Position numbers and translations under genes: made by a program. DNA of 64,000 nucleotides from Marinobacter nitratireducens (GTDB taxonomy: Bacteria > Pseudomonadota > Gammaproteobacteria > Pseudomonadales > Oleiphilaceae), in contig NZ_ANIE01000010.1 in the NCBI RefSeq assembly GCF_000708045.1, positions 62,001 through 126,000 of the forward strand, written 5' to 3'. The number at the start of each line of letters is the position of its first letter. The stretch's first letter is position 1. The notes under the pieces were generated by a model that was not told where the DNA came from, ran no database searches, and worked only from the letters and a program-made list of their open reading frames with translations. Positions 9,232-19,308 of the stretch are shown piece by piece.

Positions 9232-11418
9232 TTGGAACGTCTTGTGCTGAAAACGGCCCGCATCGCAGTTAACCGCCCCCTTCGCCGGCTCTTTGACTAC
9301 ACCATCCCGGATGGCCTCAAGCTCCATCCGGGGCAACGAGTGCGAATCCCGTTCGGCCGCCAACAAGCCATCGGCCTGGTAGTGGATACAGAGTCATCCC
9401 CCACACCGGGGATCGCCCTCAAACCCATACTCTCAACGCTGGAGGAATGGTCAGCACTTCCCTCCGAAACTCTGAATCTCCTCAAATGGGCCAGTACTTA
9501 TTACCAGCATCCTACTGGGGAGTGCCTGTTTACCGCACTTCCTCCAGCACTCCGAAAAGGCCGCCCGGCCCATGAAAAAAAACAACAGTGGTGGCAAGCG
9601 CAAGCCAGCACCAATCCGCTGCCAGCAAATGCCCACAAACAGAAAGCCCTGTACGACTGGCTGTCCTCGAAAGAGGAAGGGGCCTCTACCCGGGACATCA
9701 CGGAGGCCGGCTTTACGCGGACGCAACTCGATTCACTGCTCAACAGAGGACTGGTGACCGAATCCACTACTGACGCACTCGAAGCCGTCGAAATAAATAA
9801 GCCCCCCCCCCTTCCAGGCCCTGAACTCTCACCAGTTCAGCTCGACGCAGCAGCTCAACTTCCCACACTACAGGAAGGGTTCAGCTCAACACTCCTTTAT
9901 GGCATCACGGGAAGCGGCAAAACGGAGCTCTATCTCCACCAGCTGAAACGCCAATTACCCGATGACAAGCAAGCGCTGGTCCTGATCCCTGAAATCAACC
10001 TCACCCCACAAACAGTCTCCCGCTTCCGGAGATATTTTGGAAACAGGGTTGTACTCTGGCATTCCGCGCTCAATGACGGCGAGCGGCTCGCGACCTGGCT
10101 GCGAGTGCGCAACGGCGAACCCGTGATACTCATCGGGACCCGCTCATCCGTACTACTGCCATTTACTTGCCTGAAAACCATCATCGTCGACGAAGAGCAC
10201 GACAGCTCGTACAAACAGGGAGAAGGCTTTCGATATTCGGCGCGGGACCTGGCGGTCTACCGCGCACACCTCAATGACTGCCCCATCATTTTAGGCTCAG
10301 CCACCCCCTCTCTGGAGTCCTATCAGAACGCAAAACAGGGAAAGTACTCGCTGGTTCGGCTCGAAGAACGAGCCGGCAATGCCCGCCCTCCCGAAATCAG
10401 CCTGCTGGATATTCGCAGCCGCCCGCTGGAAGGCGGCCTCTCGCGACCAGCCATTGAGGCAATCAGGAGGACGATCGAGAATGGAGAGCAGGTTCTGGTA
10501 TTTGTGAATCGACGCGGCTTTGCTCCCGTGATGATGTGTTTTGACTGCGGCCACACCATGGAGTGCCCCAGGTGCGACTCAAAGCTGACCTACCACCGCA
10601 AAGACCGAGCCATGCGCTGTCATCACTGCGACTTCCAGATGGCGGCACGAGACCATTGCCCGGAATGCCAAAGTGACGCATTCAAGCCGGTTGGCCAAGG
10701 CACAGAAAGAACAGAAGACATTCTGGCCGACACCTTCCCCGGCACCCCCGTGGTCCGGGTCGACCGCGACAGCACCCAACGTAAGGACAGCATCCACAAG
10801 ATCCTGGAGCGCGTGAACTCTGGCGCTCCATGCATACTGGTCGGTACCCAGATGCTGGCCAAAGGCCATGATTTCCCCAACGTCACACTTGTGATTGTCG
10901 TAAACGCCGATGGTGGCCTGTTCAGCGTTGATTTCCGGGCCCCCGAGCAACTAGTGCAGACGGTACTTCAGGTCAGCGGACGAGCAGGAAGAGGTGAAAA
11001 AACGGGGCGCGTACTGATCCAGACCTGTCACAGTGACCACCCGCTGCTGAAAACACTTTGCCATGGAAGATACCTTGAGATGGCCGACCAGCTGTTGAAC
11101 GAGCGGCAGAACTGCCACCTTCCACCATTCCGCTCCATGGCAATATTCCGGGCCGAATCGCCCACCATGGAGGGAAGCCTTCAGGTACTTGACCATATCA
11201 AGAGCCTCACTCAGGTGGCCGGGATTGAAACCTGGGGCCCCTTACCTGCAATCATTGCCCGAAGAGCCGACAAACATCGCGCTCAGCTCGTTCTCAACAC
11301 GACAAACAGAAAGTTGTTAAATACTCTTTTGTCAAAAATCTGCAACAAACTCGAGCAAACGAAGTTCCCTGTTGGCGTTAAATGGATGATTGATGTCGAC
11401 CCCATGGAAACGGGATAA
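9232..11418 (+). CDS. priA: Primosomal protein N' (replication restart helicase PriA)
   Basis: Superfamily 2 DNA helicase that recognises stalled forks and reloads DnaB. The 728-residue product has an N-terminal 3'-DNA-binding domain. It has Walker A GITGSGKT (from about residue 224), Walker B DEEH (about 318), and a zinc-binding insertion with eight Cys (about 437-475: CFDCG, CPRC, CHHC, CPEC). The start is uncertain: TTG at 9232 and GTG at 9244 are the candidates, and neither has a clear Shine-Dalgarno. A run of ten C (9802-9811) encodes PPPL between the N-terminal domain and the helicase core. Confidence 0.95.
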   Translation: MERLVLKTARIAVNRPLRRLFDYTIPDGLKLHPGQRVRIPFGRQQAIGLVVDTESSPTPGIALKPILSTLEEWSALPSETLNLLKWASTYYQHPTGECLFTALPPALRKGRPAHEKKQQWWQAQASTNPLPANAHKQKALYDWLSSKEEGASTRDITEAGFTRTQLDSLLNRGLVTESTTDALEAVEINKPPPLPGPELSPVQLDAAAQLPTLQEGFSSTLLYGITGSGKTELYLHQLKRQLPDDKQALVLIPEINLTPQTVSRFRRYFGNRVVLWHSALNDGERLATWLRVRNGEPVILIGTRSSVLLPFTCLKTIIVDEEHDSSYKQGEGFRYSARDLAVYRAHLNDCPIILGSATPSLESYQNAKQGKYSLVRLEERAGNARPPEISLLDIRSRPLEGGLSRPAIEAIRRTIENGEQVLVFVNRRGFAPVMMCFDCGHTMECPRCDSKLTYHRKDRAMRCHHCDFQMAARDHCPECQSDAFKPVGQGTERTEDILADTFPGTPVVRVDRDSTQRKDSIHKILERVNSGAPCILVGTQMLAKGHDFPNVTLVIVVNADGGLFSVDFRAPEQLVQTVLQVSGRAGRGEKTGRVLIQTCHSDHPLLKTLCHGRYLEMADQLLNERQNCHLPPFRSMAIFRAESPTMEGSLQVLDHIKSLTQVAGIETWGPLPAIIARRADKHRAQLVLNTTNRKLLNTLLSKICNKLEQTKFPVGVKWMIDVDPMETG

Positions 11419-11540
11419 GCCATCAGAAATAAATGGAATTTCACACTTTTTTACAAGAAAGGCCAGCCACCCTACCAGCCTCTGACGCACCCTGTGCTAA
11501 GATCCTGACAGACTTTTAATAAAGAAACATGAAAAAGTCA

Positions 11541-11546
11541 TATAAT
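11541..11546 (+). promoter_or_regulatory. Possible -10 box of the lipoprotein gene
   Basis: Perfect TATAAT about 70 bp upstream of the start codon. The -35 position at 17 bp (AATAAA) is poor, so the promoter is only a suggestion. Confidence 0.35.
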
Positions 11547-11614
11547 CGGATCCCCCCTATATATCCGATTTACGGACAGCATCAACGACCAAATGGAAAC
11601 CATGGAGATTGGAA

Positions 11615-13339
11615 ATGTCAGGGAAACTCATTGCTCGAACGGCCGCGGTGTCGTTTGCACTCATTCTTGCCGCCTGCGGTGGCGATGAAAACTCCTCAGC
11701 ACTGGCCGGTTCAGGTGGATCCTCAGGCGGTACATCATCCGGCGATAGCTCATCTAGCGGCGGCACGGGTGACGGCGATTCTCAGCAAACGGTCACGCTT
11801 GAACTTGGCACAGGAAGCGGAGGATCCTTCCAATCCGGCCAGATGAACGTATCAGCGAGCTCTCTATCTGCCGGGGGATCTACCCGACTCGATTTCAACG
11901 TTGTTAATGCCTCTGATGGCAACGCGATGTACAACGCAGCGGAAACAACAGCGACGATAGCTTCGCTCTGCTCCAGCGCCTCTTTTGACTCATCCATCAC
12001 AACCACCTCAGGGTCATTCAGTACAACCTATGAAGCAGGTTGTGCCGGAACAGATACAATCACTGCCCGACTATCAAATGGCTCGACAGCAACCGCGAAC
12101 ATTACCGTCGCAGCTCCCGAAATTGGCGAACTGGAGTTCGTAAGCGCTACGCCTGATTCGATTGCACTGAGCGGGAACTCCAACGGAACCCGCCCGAGCG
12201 TTTCAGAAGTTACCTTTAAGCTTACCGACAAAAACGGAAACGCCATTACTACCGGAGAGGACATTACCTTCAGCCTCTCCACAACCGTCGGAGGCATTTC
12301 CCTATCCCAAACCTCAACAGTGACGGATGAGGAAGGATTAGCGACAACGAGAGTCAGCGCCGGAACGGTTCCGACAGTCGTCAGTGTCACAGGCACCTTC
12401 ACGCCGGACAGCGGCACTCCGATCCAGACAACTTCCGCACCGATCTCAATCAGTGCCACGATTCCAGACCAAGATAGCTTCTCGGTTTCCATTGAAAACA
12501 ACTTCCTGCCAAACGCCAGGAATTACGATGGGGTGACCGTTCCCATTACGATCAGAGCAGCGGACCGTAACAACAATCGAATCAGCGATGCGGTTGTTAA
12601 CTACCTCACGAATGCTGGATCAGTTCAAAGCGAGTGTATTTTGCAAGATGGAGCATGCTCTATAGAGTGGATTAGTCAGTCTCCGCGGCCTGACAATGGC
12701 ATCGTGCTAATCCTTGCAAGAACTGTTGGCGAAGAAAGCTTCCGCGACTTGAACAGCGACGGTGTTTATGTTGCTGCCGACGACCAGTTCAACACAACAA
12801 ACGATGACAAAGGCGAAGCCTTCCTTGACCGGAACCTGAACGGATCTCGCGATGGTGATGAGGAGTACTTTGACTACAACAGTAACGGTCAATACGACAC
12901 AGCAAACGGCATATACAACGGCACCGCGTGTGCTGATGACGCCAGTAACTGCACAGAAAGCCTTCTTGAGATCACTCAGACTGCCCGCCTCTTCATGGCG
13001 AGTGACTCCATTGTGATCTCGACTCTAACGCCGACCCCGGTTGCAATCCCTGGAGAGATCTGCGTCCAAATCGGCGGGGCGTTCCGTGACGGAAGCGGGG
13101 CATTGGTTCAAGGCCCACCGCCTGGCGGGACTTCAGTTAAATACTCCACAACAAATGGAGCCCTAGTGGGCCCCTCCGAACTCACGACGACAACCGCTTA
13201 TAGAGAAACCGCTATTACACAGTGCGTTACTCTCGAGGCAGACGATACATCTTCCTCCGGTACGTTGACGGTAGAGGTTACTCCTCCTTCGCCCTTCAAT
13301 GACGCACCATTTGTCGAAAACATATCAGTCACCGACTGA
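11615..13339 (+). CDS. Putative lipoprotein with Ig-like domains and calcium-binding loops
   Basis: Not assigned to a named protein. The 574-residue product (ATG 11615, GGAG 7 nt upstream; a TTG at 11609 is also in frame) has a lipoprotein signal ending LILAAC. A Ser/Gly-rich linker with repeated acidic and Gly residues follows, then Thr/Ser-rich beta domains of the bacterial Ig-like (invasin/Big) type: near residue 200 is a segment ([21 protein letters not shown]) typical of such folds. Residues ~378-432 carry three EF-hand-like loops, DLNSDG, DRNLNG and DYNSNG. Probably an outer-membrane-anchored surface protein. It interrupts the priA-argS adjacency seen in Pseudomonas. Confidence 0.75.
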   Translation: MSGKLIARTAAVSFALILAACGGDENSSALAGSGGSSGGTSSGDSSSSGGTGDGDSQQTVTLELGTGSGGSFQSGQMNVSASSLSAGGSTRLDFNVVNASDGNAMYNAAETTATIASLCSSASFDSSITTTSGSFSTTYEAGCAGTDTITARLSNGSTATANITVAAPEIGELEFVSATPDSIALSGNSNGTRPSVSEVTFKLTDKNGNAITTGEDITFSLSTTVGGISLSQTSTVTDEEGLATTRVSAGTVPTVVSVTGTFTPDSGTPIQTTSAPISISATIPDQDSFSVSIENNFLPNARNYDGVTVPITIRAADRNNNRISDAVVNYLTNAGSVQSECILQDGACSIEWISQSPRPDNGIVLILARTVGEESFRDLNSDGVYVAADDQFNTTNDDKGEAFLDRNLNGSRDGDEEYFDYNSNGQYDTANGIYNGTACADDASNCTESLLEITQTARLFMASDSIVISTLTPTPVAIPGEICVQIGGAFRDGSGALVQGPPPGGTSVKYSTTNGALVGPSELTTTTAYRETAITQCVTLEADDTSSSGTLTVEVTPPSPFNDAPFVENISVTD

Positions 13340-13344
13340 ACGAA

Positions 13345-13380
13345 GGCAGCCCTGCCTCTGTCGGCAGGGCTGCCAAATTT
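13345..13380 (+). terminator. Hairpin terminator after the lipoprotein gene
   Basis: Perfect 12-bp stem GGCAGCCCTGCC, loop TCTGTC, complement, starting 6 bp after the stop codon. The tail (AAATTT) is short, so termination may be incomplete. Confidence 0.7.
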
Positions 13381-13407
13381 GAGAACAAAGCCCCTTTCCG
13401 CGATAAT
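13379..13407 (+). promoter_or_regulatory. Sigma70-type promoter of argS
   Basis: TTGAGA (13379-13384), 17-bp spacer, GATAAT (13402-13407); each hexamer matches consensus at five of six positions. The predicted leader is about 65 nt. Confidence 0.75.
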
Positions 13408-13479
13408 ACCCGCCTTCTACATGACAACGGGCACCCCGCCCCAACCCCAAACTTCCAGCAAACCGAGTCATCTGACAGC

Positions 13480-15165
13480 ATGAAAGAGACCGTTTCCGAG
13501 CTGCTCCAGTCCGCGCTGGCCAAGCTTCAGTCCGAAGGCACCCTTCCGGCGGATCAAACCTTTACTCCACAGGTGGGCAACACCAAAGACAAGGCCCATG
13601 GCGATTACGCCTGCAATATTGCCCTGGTGGCATCCAAGTCTGCGGGTTGTCCACCCCGACAGTTGGCTGAAGCCCTGATTGCAAGATTGCCGGAAAGTTC
13701 AGCGGTGGATAAAGTGGAAATCGCGGGTCCCGGCTTTATCAACTTTTTCATGAGCACCTCCAGTGCATTCGCCATCGTGGAGACCATCCTCAAGGAGGGA
13801 GACGCCTTCGGCCGGAACCGTTCCGGTCAGGACCAAAAGGTTCAGGTTGAATTCGTGTCAGCAAACCCGACCGGCCCACTGCACGTTGGCCACGGCAGGG
13901 GAGCCGCCATTGGCGATTGTCTGTGTCGATTGCTGGAAGCCAACGGTTATGACGTAACCCGCGAGTTTTACTACAACGACGCCGGCGCCCAGATCAACAA
14001 CCTGGCGCTGTCCGTTCAGTCCCGCGCCAAAGGCCTGACCCCCGATGATGAAAGCTGGCCTGCCGACGGTTACCGGGGCGACTACATTATTGACGTGGCC
14101 CAGGCCTACCTCGCAGGCGAAACAGTCACCGCCGATGACCGCGAAGTGACCGGCAAGGGCGACGCCGACGACAGCGATGCTATTCGAGAGTTTGCCGTCG
14201 CCTACCTTCGCCGCGAACAGGATCTGGACCTTAAGGCATTCGGCGTCCAATTCGACGTCTATTTCCTCGAGTCGTCCCTGTATGAAGACGGCAAGGTGGA
14301 AGCAACCGTCAATCGCCTACGGGATAACGGTTTCACATACGAGCAGGACGGCGCCATGTGGTTAAAAACCACTGAATTCGGCGACGATAAAGACCGGGTA
14401 ATGCGCAAGAAGGATGGCGGATACACTTACTTCCTGCCGGATGTAGCCTACCACCTGGACAAATGGCAGCGCGGCTTCACAACCGTGATCAACGAACAGG
14501 GCGCCGACCATCATTCAACGGTTACCCGTGTGCGAGCAGGCCTTCAGGCGCTGGACGCAGGCATTCCCGCCGGCTGGCCGGATTATGTGCTGCATCAGAT
14601 GGTCATGGTCACCCGCTCAGGGCAAGAAGTTAAGATTTCCAAGCGTGCCGGAAGCTATGTCACGGTCCGGGACCTGATCGACGAAGTTGGCCGCGATGCA
14701 ACTCGCTTCTTCCTCGCAGCCCGCCGCGTTGACTCTCAGTTGACCTTCGACATCGACTTGGCCCGCTCGCAGACCAATGAAAATCCGGTCTACTACATTC
14801 AGTATGCCCATGCCCGAATCTGCAGCGTGCTCAGGAAGCTCGCTGCGGAAGGTGAGGAGCGCGGCGCGAACGAATGCCGTGGCGACCTGTCAGCACTGAC
14901 ACTTGATGAAGAGAAAGAACTGGCCAATCAACTGGCGAAATACCCGGAACTGATCGCCAACTCGGCGCAGCAGCGTGAGCCGCACCACCTGACTCACTAC
15001 CTGCGGGATCTGGCGGGTCAGTTCCACACCTATTACAACGCCCACAAGGTACTGATTGAAGATCAAAACCTGCGCGATGCCCGAGTGAGCCTTTACCTGG
15101 CGGTACGCCAAGTGATCGCCAACGGCTTGGACCTGCTGGGCGTCAGCGCACCGGAAGAGATGTAA
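13480..15165 (+). CDS. argS: Arginyl-tRNA synthetase
   Basis: Class I aminoacyl-tRNA synthetase that charges tRNA-Arg. The 561-residue product has the ArgRS N-terminal additional domain, the HIGH-type motif HVGH (His135-His138) after SANPTGPL, a KMSKS-type loop KISKR near residue 385, and a C-terminal DALR anticodon-binding domain. It is followed 9 bp later by the SPOR-domain gene, so both are probably one transcript. Confidence 0.97.
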   Translation: MKETVSELLQSALAKLQSEGTLPADQTFTPQVGNTKDKAHGDYACNIALVASKSAGCPPRQLAEALIARLPESSAVDKVEIAGPGFINFFMSTSSAFAIVETILKEGDAFGRNRSGQDQKVQVEFVSANPTGPLHVGHGRGAAIGDCLCRLLEANGYDVTREFYYNDAGAQINNLALSVQSRAKGLTPDDESWPADGYRGDYIIDVAQAYLAGETVTADDREVTGKGDADDSDAIREFAVAYLRREQDLDLKAFGVQFDVYFLESSLYEDGKVEATVNRLRDNGFTYEQDGAMWLKTTEFGDDKDRVMRKKDGGYTYFLPDVAYHLDKWQRGFTTVINEQGADHHSTVTRVRAGLQALDAGIPAGWPDYVLHQMVMVTRSGQEVKISKRAGSYVTVRDLIDEVGRDATRFFLAARRVDSQLTFDIDLARSQTNENPVYYIQYAHARICSVLRKLAAEGEERGANECRGDLSALTLDEEKELANQLAKYPELIANSAQQREPHHLTHYLRDLAGQFHTYYNAHKVLIEDQNLRDARVSLYLAVRQVIANGLDLLGVSAPEEM

Positions 15166-15174
15166 AGCCGCCCA

Positions 15175-15816
15175 ATGTCCCGAGATTACGCCCGCAAGGA
15201 CCGACAGGCCAAGCCTTCGGCTACGCCACGAAAGAAGCAGAGTAAGCCCGTGCGCTCACCCAAGCCAAGGTCTAAGCCTGCTTCTCCGGCACACCGCCAG
15301 CAGGGTGGACTGTCGCTCAAATGGATTCTTTCGCTGGCTGCAGTGGGCGGTTTCATTGGATTCATTGTGTATCTGAATGGCTTACCCACAAACAACAGCC
15401 AGAAGGCAGACCGGCAGACAACCCAGCCTGAAGTGCAGGAAACACCCGCACCAGAAGCAACCGCCCAGCAGGATGGCAAAAAACAGAACTTCCGTTTTTA
15501 TGAAATGCTGCCGGAATCCGAGGTGATTCCTCCGGATGTCGAGGAATACACCCCAGGCCCGGCAAAGCAGAGCTACAACTACCTCGTGCAATCCGGCTCA
15601 TTCCGCAGCAAGGAAGATGCCGAACGACAGCGTGCCCAGATAGCCTTTCAGGGGCTCCGGGCCAGCGTTCAACGCATTGACCTGGATAGCGGATCGATCT
15701 GGTACCGGGTCAATGTTGGGCCATTTACCTCGCGCAGCCAGATGAACTCCGCAATCGACAAACTGGTCTCCATCAACATCCAGCCCCTGATCCGGAAAAT
15801 CCCTAAAGAGGGCTGA
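15175..15816 (+). CDS. SPOR-domain membrane protein (FtsN-like)
   Basis: Bitopic protein with a cytoplasmic tail very rich in Lys/Arg/Pro (residues 1-42), one membrane segment (about 46-67), a Gln/Pro/Thr-rich linker and a C-terminal SPOR domain (about 135-210) with YLVQSGSFRSKEDAERQRA and VNVGPFTSR. SPOR domains bind denuded septal peptidoglycan. The gene has the same position between argS and hslV as the FtsN-like SPOR protein of Pseudomonas. The length of 213 fits that group. Confidence 0.85.
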   Translation: MSRDYARKDRQAKPSATPRKKQSKPVRSPKPRSKPASPAHRQQGGLSLKWILSLAAVGGFIGFIVYLNGLPTNNSQKADRQTTQPEVQETPAPEATAQQDGKKQNFRFYEMLPESEVIPPDVEEYTPGPAKQSYNYLVQSGSFRSKEDAERQRAQIAFQGLRASVQRIDLDSGSIWYRVNVGPFTSRSQMNSAIDKLVSINIQPLIRKIPKEG

Positions 15817-15828
15817 TTCCGGATTTCC

Positions 15829-15946
15829 GGGAGGCGTCATTCCGGGCCAAAACGAAACCGTGCGAAGCAATGGATGGCGAAGCCGAGCCTACACGGACGC
15901 ATTCATGGCGTGTTTCAGTTTGGTCCGCAATGATGCCGACGTCCCC
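15829..15946. repeat. Palindromic repeat element, copy 3 (degenerate)
   Basis: About 118 bp. Imperfect arms: GGCGTCATTCCGGGCCAAAA... (15834-15858) pairs with the complement of 15912-15938, with several mismatches. They enclose a core containing ATGGATGGCGAAGCC (15871-15885), also present in the two copies at 26.9-27.2 kb. It sits between the SPOR gene stop and the hslV promoter. Confidence 0.65.
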
Positions 15947-15950
15947 CGCA

Positions 15951-15978
15951 CTTGAATTCTCCCCCAGCGCCTCCATAA
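15951..15978 (+). promoter_or_regulatory. Sigma32 (heat-shock) type promoter of hslVU
   Basis: CTTGAAT (15951-15957), 13-bp spacer, CTCCATAA (15971-15978), close to the RpoH consensus CTTGAAA/CCCCATNT and 41 bp upstream of the hslV ATG. hslVU is a known sigma32 operon in E. coli. Confidence 0.75.
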
Positions 15979-16018
15979 CTCCCTGAATACCGATTTCAAT
16001 CAGGCAATTGGAGCCCAA

Positions 16019-16549
16019 ATGACTACCATACTTTCGGTCCGCCGCGATGACGAAGTTGCCATGGGAGGCGACGGCCAGGTTTCCCTCGGCAATACAGTAA
16101 TGAAGGGCAACGCCCGCAAGGTACGCCGCCTCTATAACGGCCAGGTGATTGCAGGGTTTGCCGGAGGCACCGCAGACGCATTCACATTGTTTGAGCGATT
16201 CGAAGCCCAACTGGAAAAACATCAGGGCAACCTCACCCGGGCAGCCGTAGAACTGGCGAAAGACTGGCGCACGGACCGTGCTCTGCGAAAGCTTGAAGCA
16301 CTCCTCGCCGTCGCTGACAGAACAGCATCGCTGATCATTACTGGCAACGGCGATGTTATCGAACCCGAACAGGGCCTGATTGCCATTGGTTCCGGCGGCC
16401 CCTTTGCCCAGGCGTCTGCCAGGGCGTTGCTTGAAAACACGTCCCTTTCCGCCCACGAGATAGTGGAAAAGGGTCTCGAGATTGCTGCCGATATCTGCAT
16501 CTACACCAACCAGAACCGCACCCTCGAAGTGCTACCCATCAACGAGTGA
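16019..16549 (+). CDS. hslV: ATP-dependent protease subunit HslV
   Basis: Proteolytic core of the HslUV (ClpQY) proteasome-like protease. The 176-residue product starts MTTILSVRR, so removal of Met exposes the catalytic N-terminal Thr. [19 protein letters not shown] and the [13 protein letters not shown] stretch are near-invariant in HslV. GGAG precedes the ATG. hslU follows 12 bp downstream. Confidence 0.98.
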   Translation: MTTILSVRRDDEVAMGGDGQVSLGNTVMKGNARKVRRLYNGQVIAGFAGGTADAFTLFERFEAQLEKHQGNLTRAAVELAKDWRTDRALRKLEALLAVADRTASLIITGNGDVIEPEQGLIAIGSGGPFAQASARALLENTSLSAHEIVEKGLEIAADICIYTNQNRTLEVLPINE

Positions 16550-16561
16550 TCCGGAGCAAAC

Positions 16562-17890
16562 ATGTCTGCAATGACTCCCCGTGAGATCGTCCACGAACTC
16601 AACAAACACATCGTGGGCCAGGAAGAAGCCAAGCGCGCGGTGGCAATTGCCCTCCGGAACCGGTGGCGCCGTATGCAGCTGGACAGCAGCCTGCGCGACG
16701 AAATCACACCCAAGAACATTCTGATGATCGGCCCGACCGGTGTCGGTAAAACGGAAATTGCCCGTCGCCTGGCGAAGCTTGCTGACGCCCCTTTCCTGAA
16801 AGTGGAGGCCACAAAGTTCACCGAAGTCGGCTATGTTGGCCGCGATGTCGAGTCCATTATCCGCGACCTGGCCGACATGGCGATCAAGATGCTTCGGGAA
16901 AAGGAAATGAAGCTGCATGAAAACCGGGCGCTCGATGCTGCCGAGGAGCGTATTCTGGATGCTCTGCTGCCACCGGCCCGGGATTTCGAGGAGGACAGCC
17001 AACGCTCCCAGGACTCGTCCACCCGCCAGCTTTTCCGGAAAAAGCTTCGCGAGGGCGAGCTGGATGACAAAGAAATCGAGATTGATCTTCGAAGCAGCAA
17101 TGCCGGTGTTGAAATCATGGCCCCCCCGGGCATGGAGGAAATGACCAACCAGCTCCAGAGCATGTTCTCCAACCTCGCCTCCGACAAGCGCAAGACACGA
17201 AAGATGAAAGTCTCCGATGCGCTCAAGCATGCCAAGGATGAAGAGGCCGCTAAGCTGGTCAACGAAGAGGAAATCAAGCAGAAGGCCATTCAGGCGGTCG
17301 AGCAGAACGGCATTGTGTTTATTGACGAAATCGACAAAGTGGCGAAGCGTTCGGAGAACACATCGTCTGATGTGTCCAGGGAAGGTGTCCAGCGCGACCT
17401 GCTCCCGTTGATTGAAGGCAGCACCGTCAGCACCAAATATGGCTCGATTCGGACAGATCACATCCTGTTCGTTGCCTCCGGTGCGTTCCACCTGTCCAAG
17501 CCGTCAGACCTAATTCCGGAGCTGCAAGGCCGGCTTCCCATCCGGGTTGAGCTTCAGGCCCTGAGCCCGGACGACTTCAAACGCATCCTCACCGAACCTG
17601 ATGCATCACTGGTGCAACAATATGAAGCATTGATGGCCACGGAAGGTGTCAAACTGACCTTCGCAGACGACGCCATCGCCCGCATTGCGGAAGTTGCTTG
17701 GAAGGTCAATGAAACCACTGAGAACATCGGTGCCCGGCGCCTGCATACTGTGCTGGAGCGCCTGCTGGAAGTGCTCTCCTTCGATGCCGGCGACAAAGTT
17801 ACCGATGGTTTTGAAGTGACCGCAGACTACGTGAACGAAAAACTCGGGGAGCTGTCTGAAGACGAGGACCTGAGCCGCTATATCCTGTGA
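16562..17890 (+). CDS. hslU: ATP-dependent unfoldase subunit HslU
   Basis: AAA+ ATPase that unfolds substrates and feeds them to HslV. The 442-residue product has Walker A GPTGVGKT (residues 57-64), the GYVGRDVES pore-loop region, an I domain (about 110-240), Walker [10 protein letters not shown] (about 254), a sensor region with [14 protein letters not shown], and the conserved C-terminus ending RYIL that inserts into HslV. GGAG is present before the ATG. Confidence 0.98.
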   Translation: MSAMTPREIVHELNKHIVGQEEAKRAVAIALRNRWRRMQLDSSLRDEITPKNILMIGPTGVGKTEIARRLAKLADAPFLKVEATKFTEVGYVGRDVESIIRDLADMAIKMLREKEMKLHENRALDAAEERILDALLPPARDFEEDSQRSQDSSTRQLFRKKLREGELDDKEIEIDLRSSNAGVEIMAPPGMEEMTNQLQSMFSNLASDKRKTRKMKVSDALKHAKDEEAAKLVNEEEIKQKAIQAVEQNGIVFIDEIDKVAKRSENTSSDVSREGVQRDLLPLIEGSTVSTKYGSIRTDHILFVASGAFHLSKPSDLIPELQGRLPIRVELQALSPDDFKRILTEPDASLVQQYEALMATEGVKLTFADDAIARIAEVAWKVNETTENIGARRLHTVLERLLEVLSFDAGDKVTDGFEVTADYVNEKLGELSEDEDLSRYIL

Positions 17891-17950
17891 TAGTCGGTTT
17901 GCCAGGGCCCGCCAGGGCTCTGGCAGCCCCGGACGGCATGAGAAGAGAAC

Positions 17951-19192
17951 TTACTGCGCCTTACTGAACAGGTGCGTGACGTTTTCAAGGCCTGAAGCCA
18001 ACCGGCCTTTTTCAGCGTTTTTCTTTCGTCCTTTGGCAACGTACAGCGGCAGCATCTCACCATAGAGGCTGGTGCTGATTGTCCGCTGTTCGTCCTCAAG
18101 GCGGTCTCTCCTCAGCTTGATGCCATACTTCGCCAACGTCGGCTCCAACTGATCTGCCCGCGCCAGCAGATCTCTCCGCGTCATCTGATAGGCATGCTCG
18201 CACACCATACGCCGTGACTGGAAGCTGAACACGTTAGAGAAGAATAGCTTGGCGTCGTCCCGGGTCGGCTCGAACAGGAGTATGTCCTTGTCCGGATAAT
18301 CACGACCGTACTGGGCGATCCCGGACTGCATCCGCGAGTACACCATCGTCCGGAACATCTGGGACAGAAGGTTCGGCATTCCGGAGCGGGTAAGCTCCCC
18401 GGGCTTCATAGAACCCGCCCTCACGGCGGCACTGGCATCAATGGGCACCTGCGGGTTCACTGCGAAGACCAGGTCCGCCCCATCTTCAAAGGCCACTGAC
18501 GCATGCAGCCCCTTGCGAAGGGTCCCGTCCACGTAATAGCGGCCATCGATCTCAACGGGCACGTACAGGCCGGGAGACGCCGTGCTGGCCTGAATCGCCT
18601 TGGAAATGGACACATGATCAAAGCCTGGCGCCCCAAAGCATACCGCTTCGGTACTCTCAACGTCGGCCGCAATGATATAGAGGCTGCGTTTCAGTTGCCG
18701 AAAGTCGTTCGTTCGCCCCAACATGGTGAACGCCCGCTTGAGATACTCGTGCAGCGCTTCATTGTCGAAAAAACCTGCCGGTGCTGCCTGGGCCAGAATC
18801 GTAAGGGCTTCCAACAGGCTCTGATCGTATGGGTTGTTGATAAAGCGGCGAAGCGCCGTGCCCATCAGGCCAGGCACTGCCAGCAGCCGGCCACCAATCT
18901 CCCGCAATGCTGGGCGATAGAACACTTCGGGGTGGAAGGGATGAACCTCAGCCTCATTGCGCACAAAAATCCGGCACAACTGGGCGGTCGTCATCTGGTT
19001 TGCCAGATTGGCGGCAACGAACGAGCCCGCATTTACGCCGACATAGACATCAATGTCATTGAAGTCCAGCCCCTCCAGAGCTTCATCCAGCGCTCGCAGG
19101 GCTCCAATCTCGTAAATGCCACCCAGTGGACCGCCGCCCCCGAGAGCGAGGCCGATTCTCGGCGAAGATTTGACTTCAGTTGGCGCTGTCAT
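17951..19192 (-). CDS. Patatin-like protein with altered nucleophile motif
   Basis: 413 residues. The N-terminal patatin domain has the glycine-rich oxyanion loop GLALGGGGPLGG (about residues 14-25). The dyad Asp is present in YVDGTLRKG (Asp222). The nucleophile elbow, normally G-x-S-x-G, reads G52-V-N-A-G56, so the catalytic Ser position holds Asn54 (codon AAT). The codons around it are otherwise intact, so this is not a frameshift. The protein may be non-hydrolytic or may use another residue such as the following Ser57. It is convergent with hslU and downstream of ptsP. No signal peptide is apparent, so it is probably cytoplasmic or peripheral. Confidence 0.8.
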   Translation of the reverse strand: MTAPTEVKSSPRIGLALGGGGPLGGIYEIGALRALDEALEGLDFNDIDVYVGVNAGSFVAANLANQMTTAQLCRIFVRNEAEVHPFHPEVFYRPALREIGGRLLAVPGLMGTALRRFINNPYDQSLLEALTILAQAAPAGFFDNEALHEYLKRAFTMLGRTNDFRQLKRSLYIIAADVESTEAVCFGAPGFDHVSISKAIQASTASPGLYVPVEIDGRYYVDGTLRKGLHASVAFEDGADLVFAVNPQVPIDASAAVRAGSMKPGELTRSGMPNLLSQMFRTMVYSRMQSGIAQYGRDYPDKDILLFEPTRDDAKLFFSNVFSFQSRRMVCEHAYQMTRRDLLARADQLEPTLAKYGIKLRRDRLEDEQRTISTSLYGEMLPLYVAKGRKKNAEKGRLASGLENVTHLFSKAQ

Positions 19193-19308
19193 GTCCTGTC
19201 CCTTAGTGCTGGACGCCGCACTGGCATCGCGTTATATCCTGTCTGCTAACCAAGATAACAGGCCATTCTAGAATACACACCCTATAACCGGCCTGTTCAG
19301 CGACCAGC

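Noticed and set aside
17899..17924. GC-rich hairpin between hslU and the patatin-like gene as a terminator
   Set aside because: The stem has only about 8 bp with one mismatch and no U-tract in either direction.
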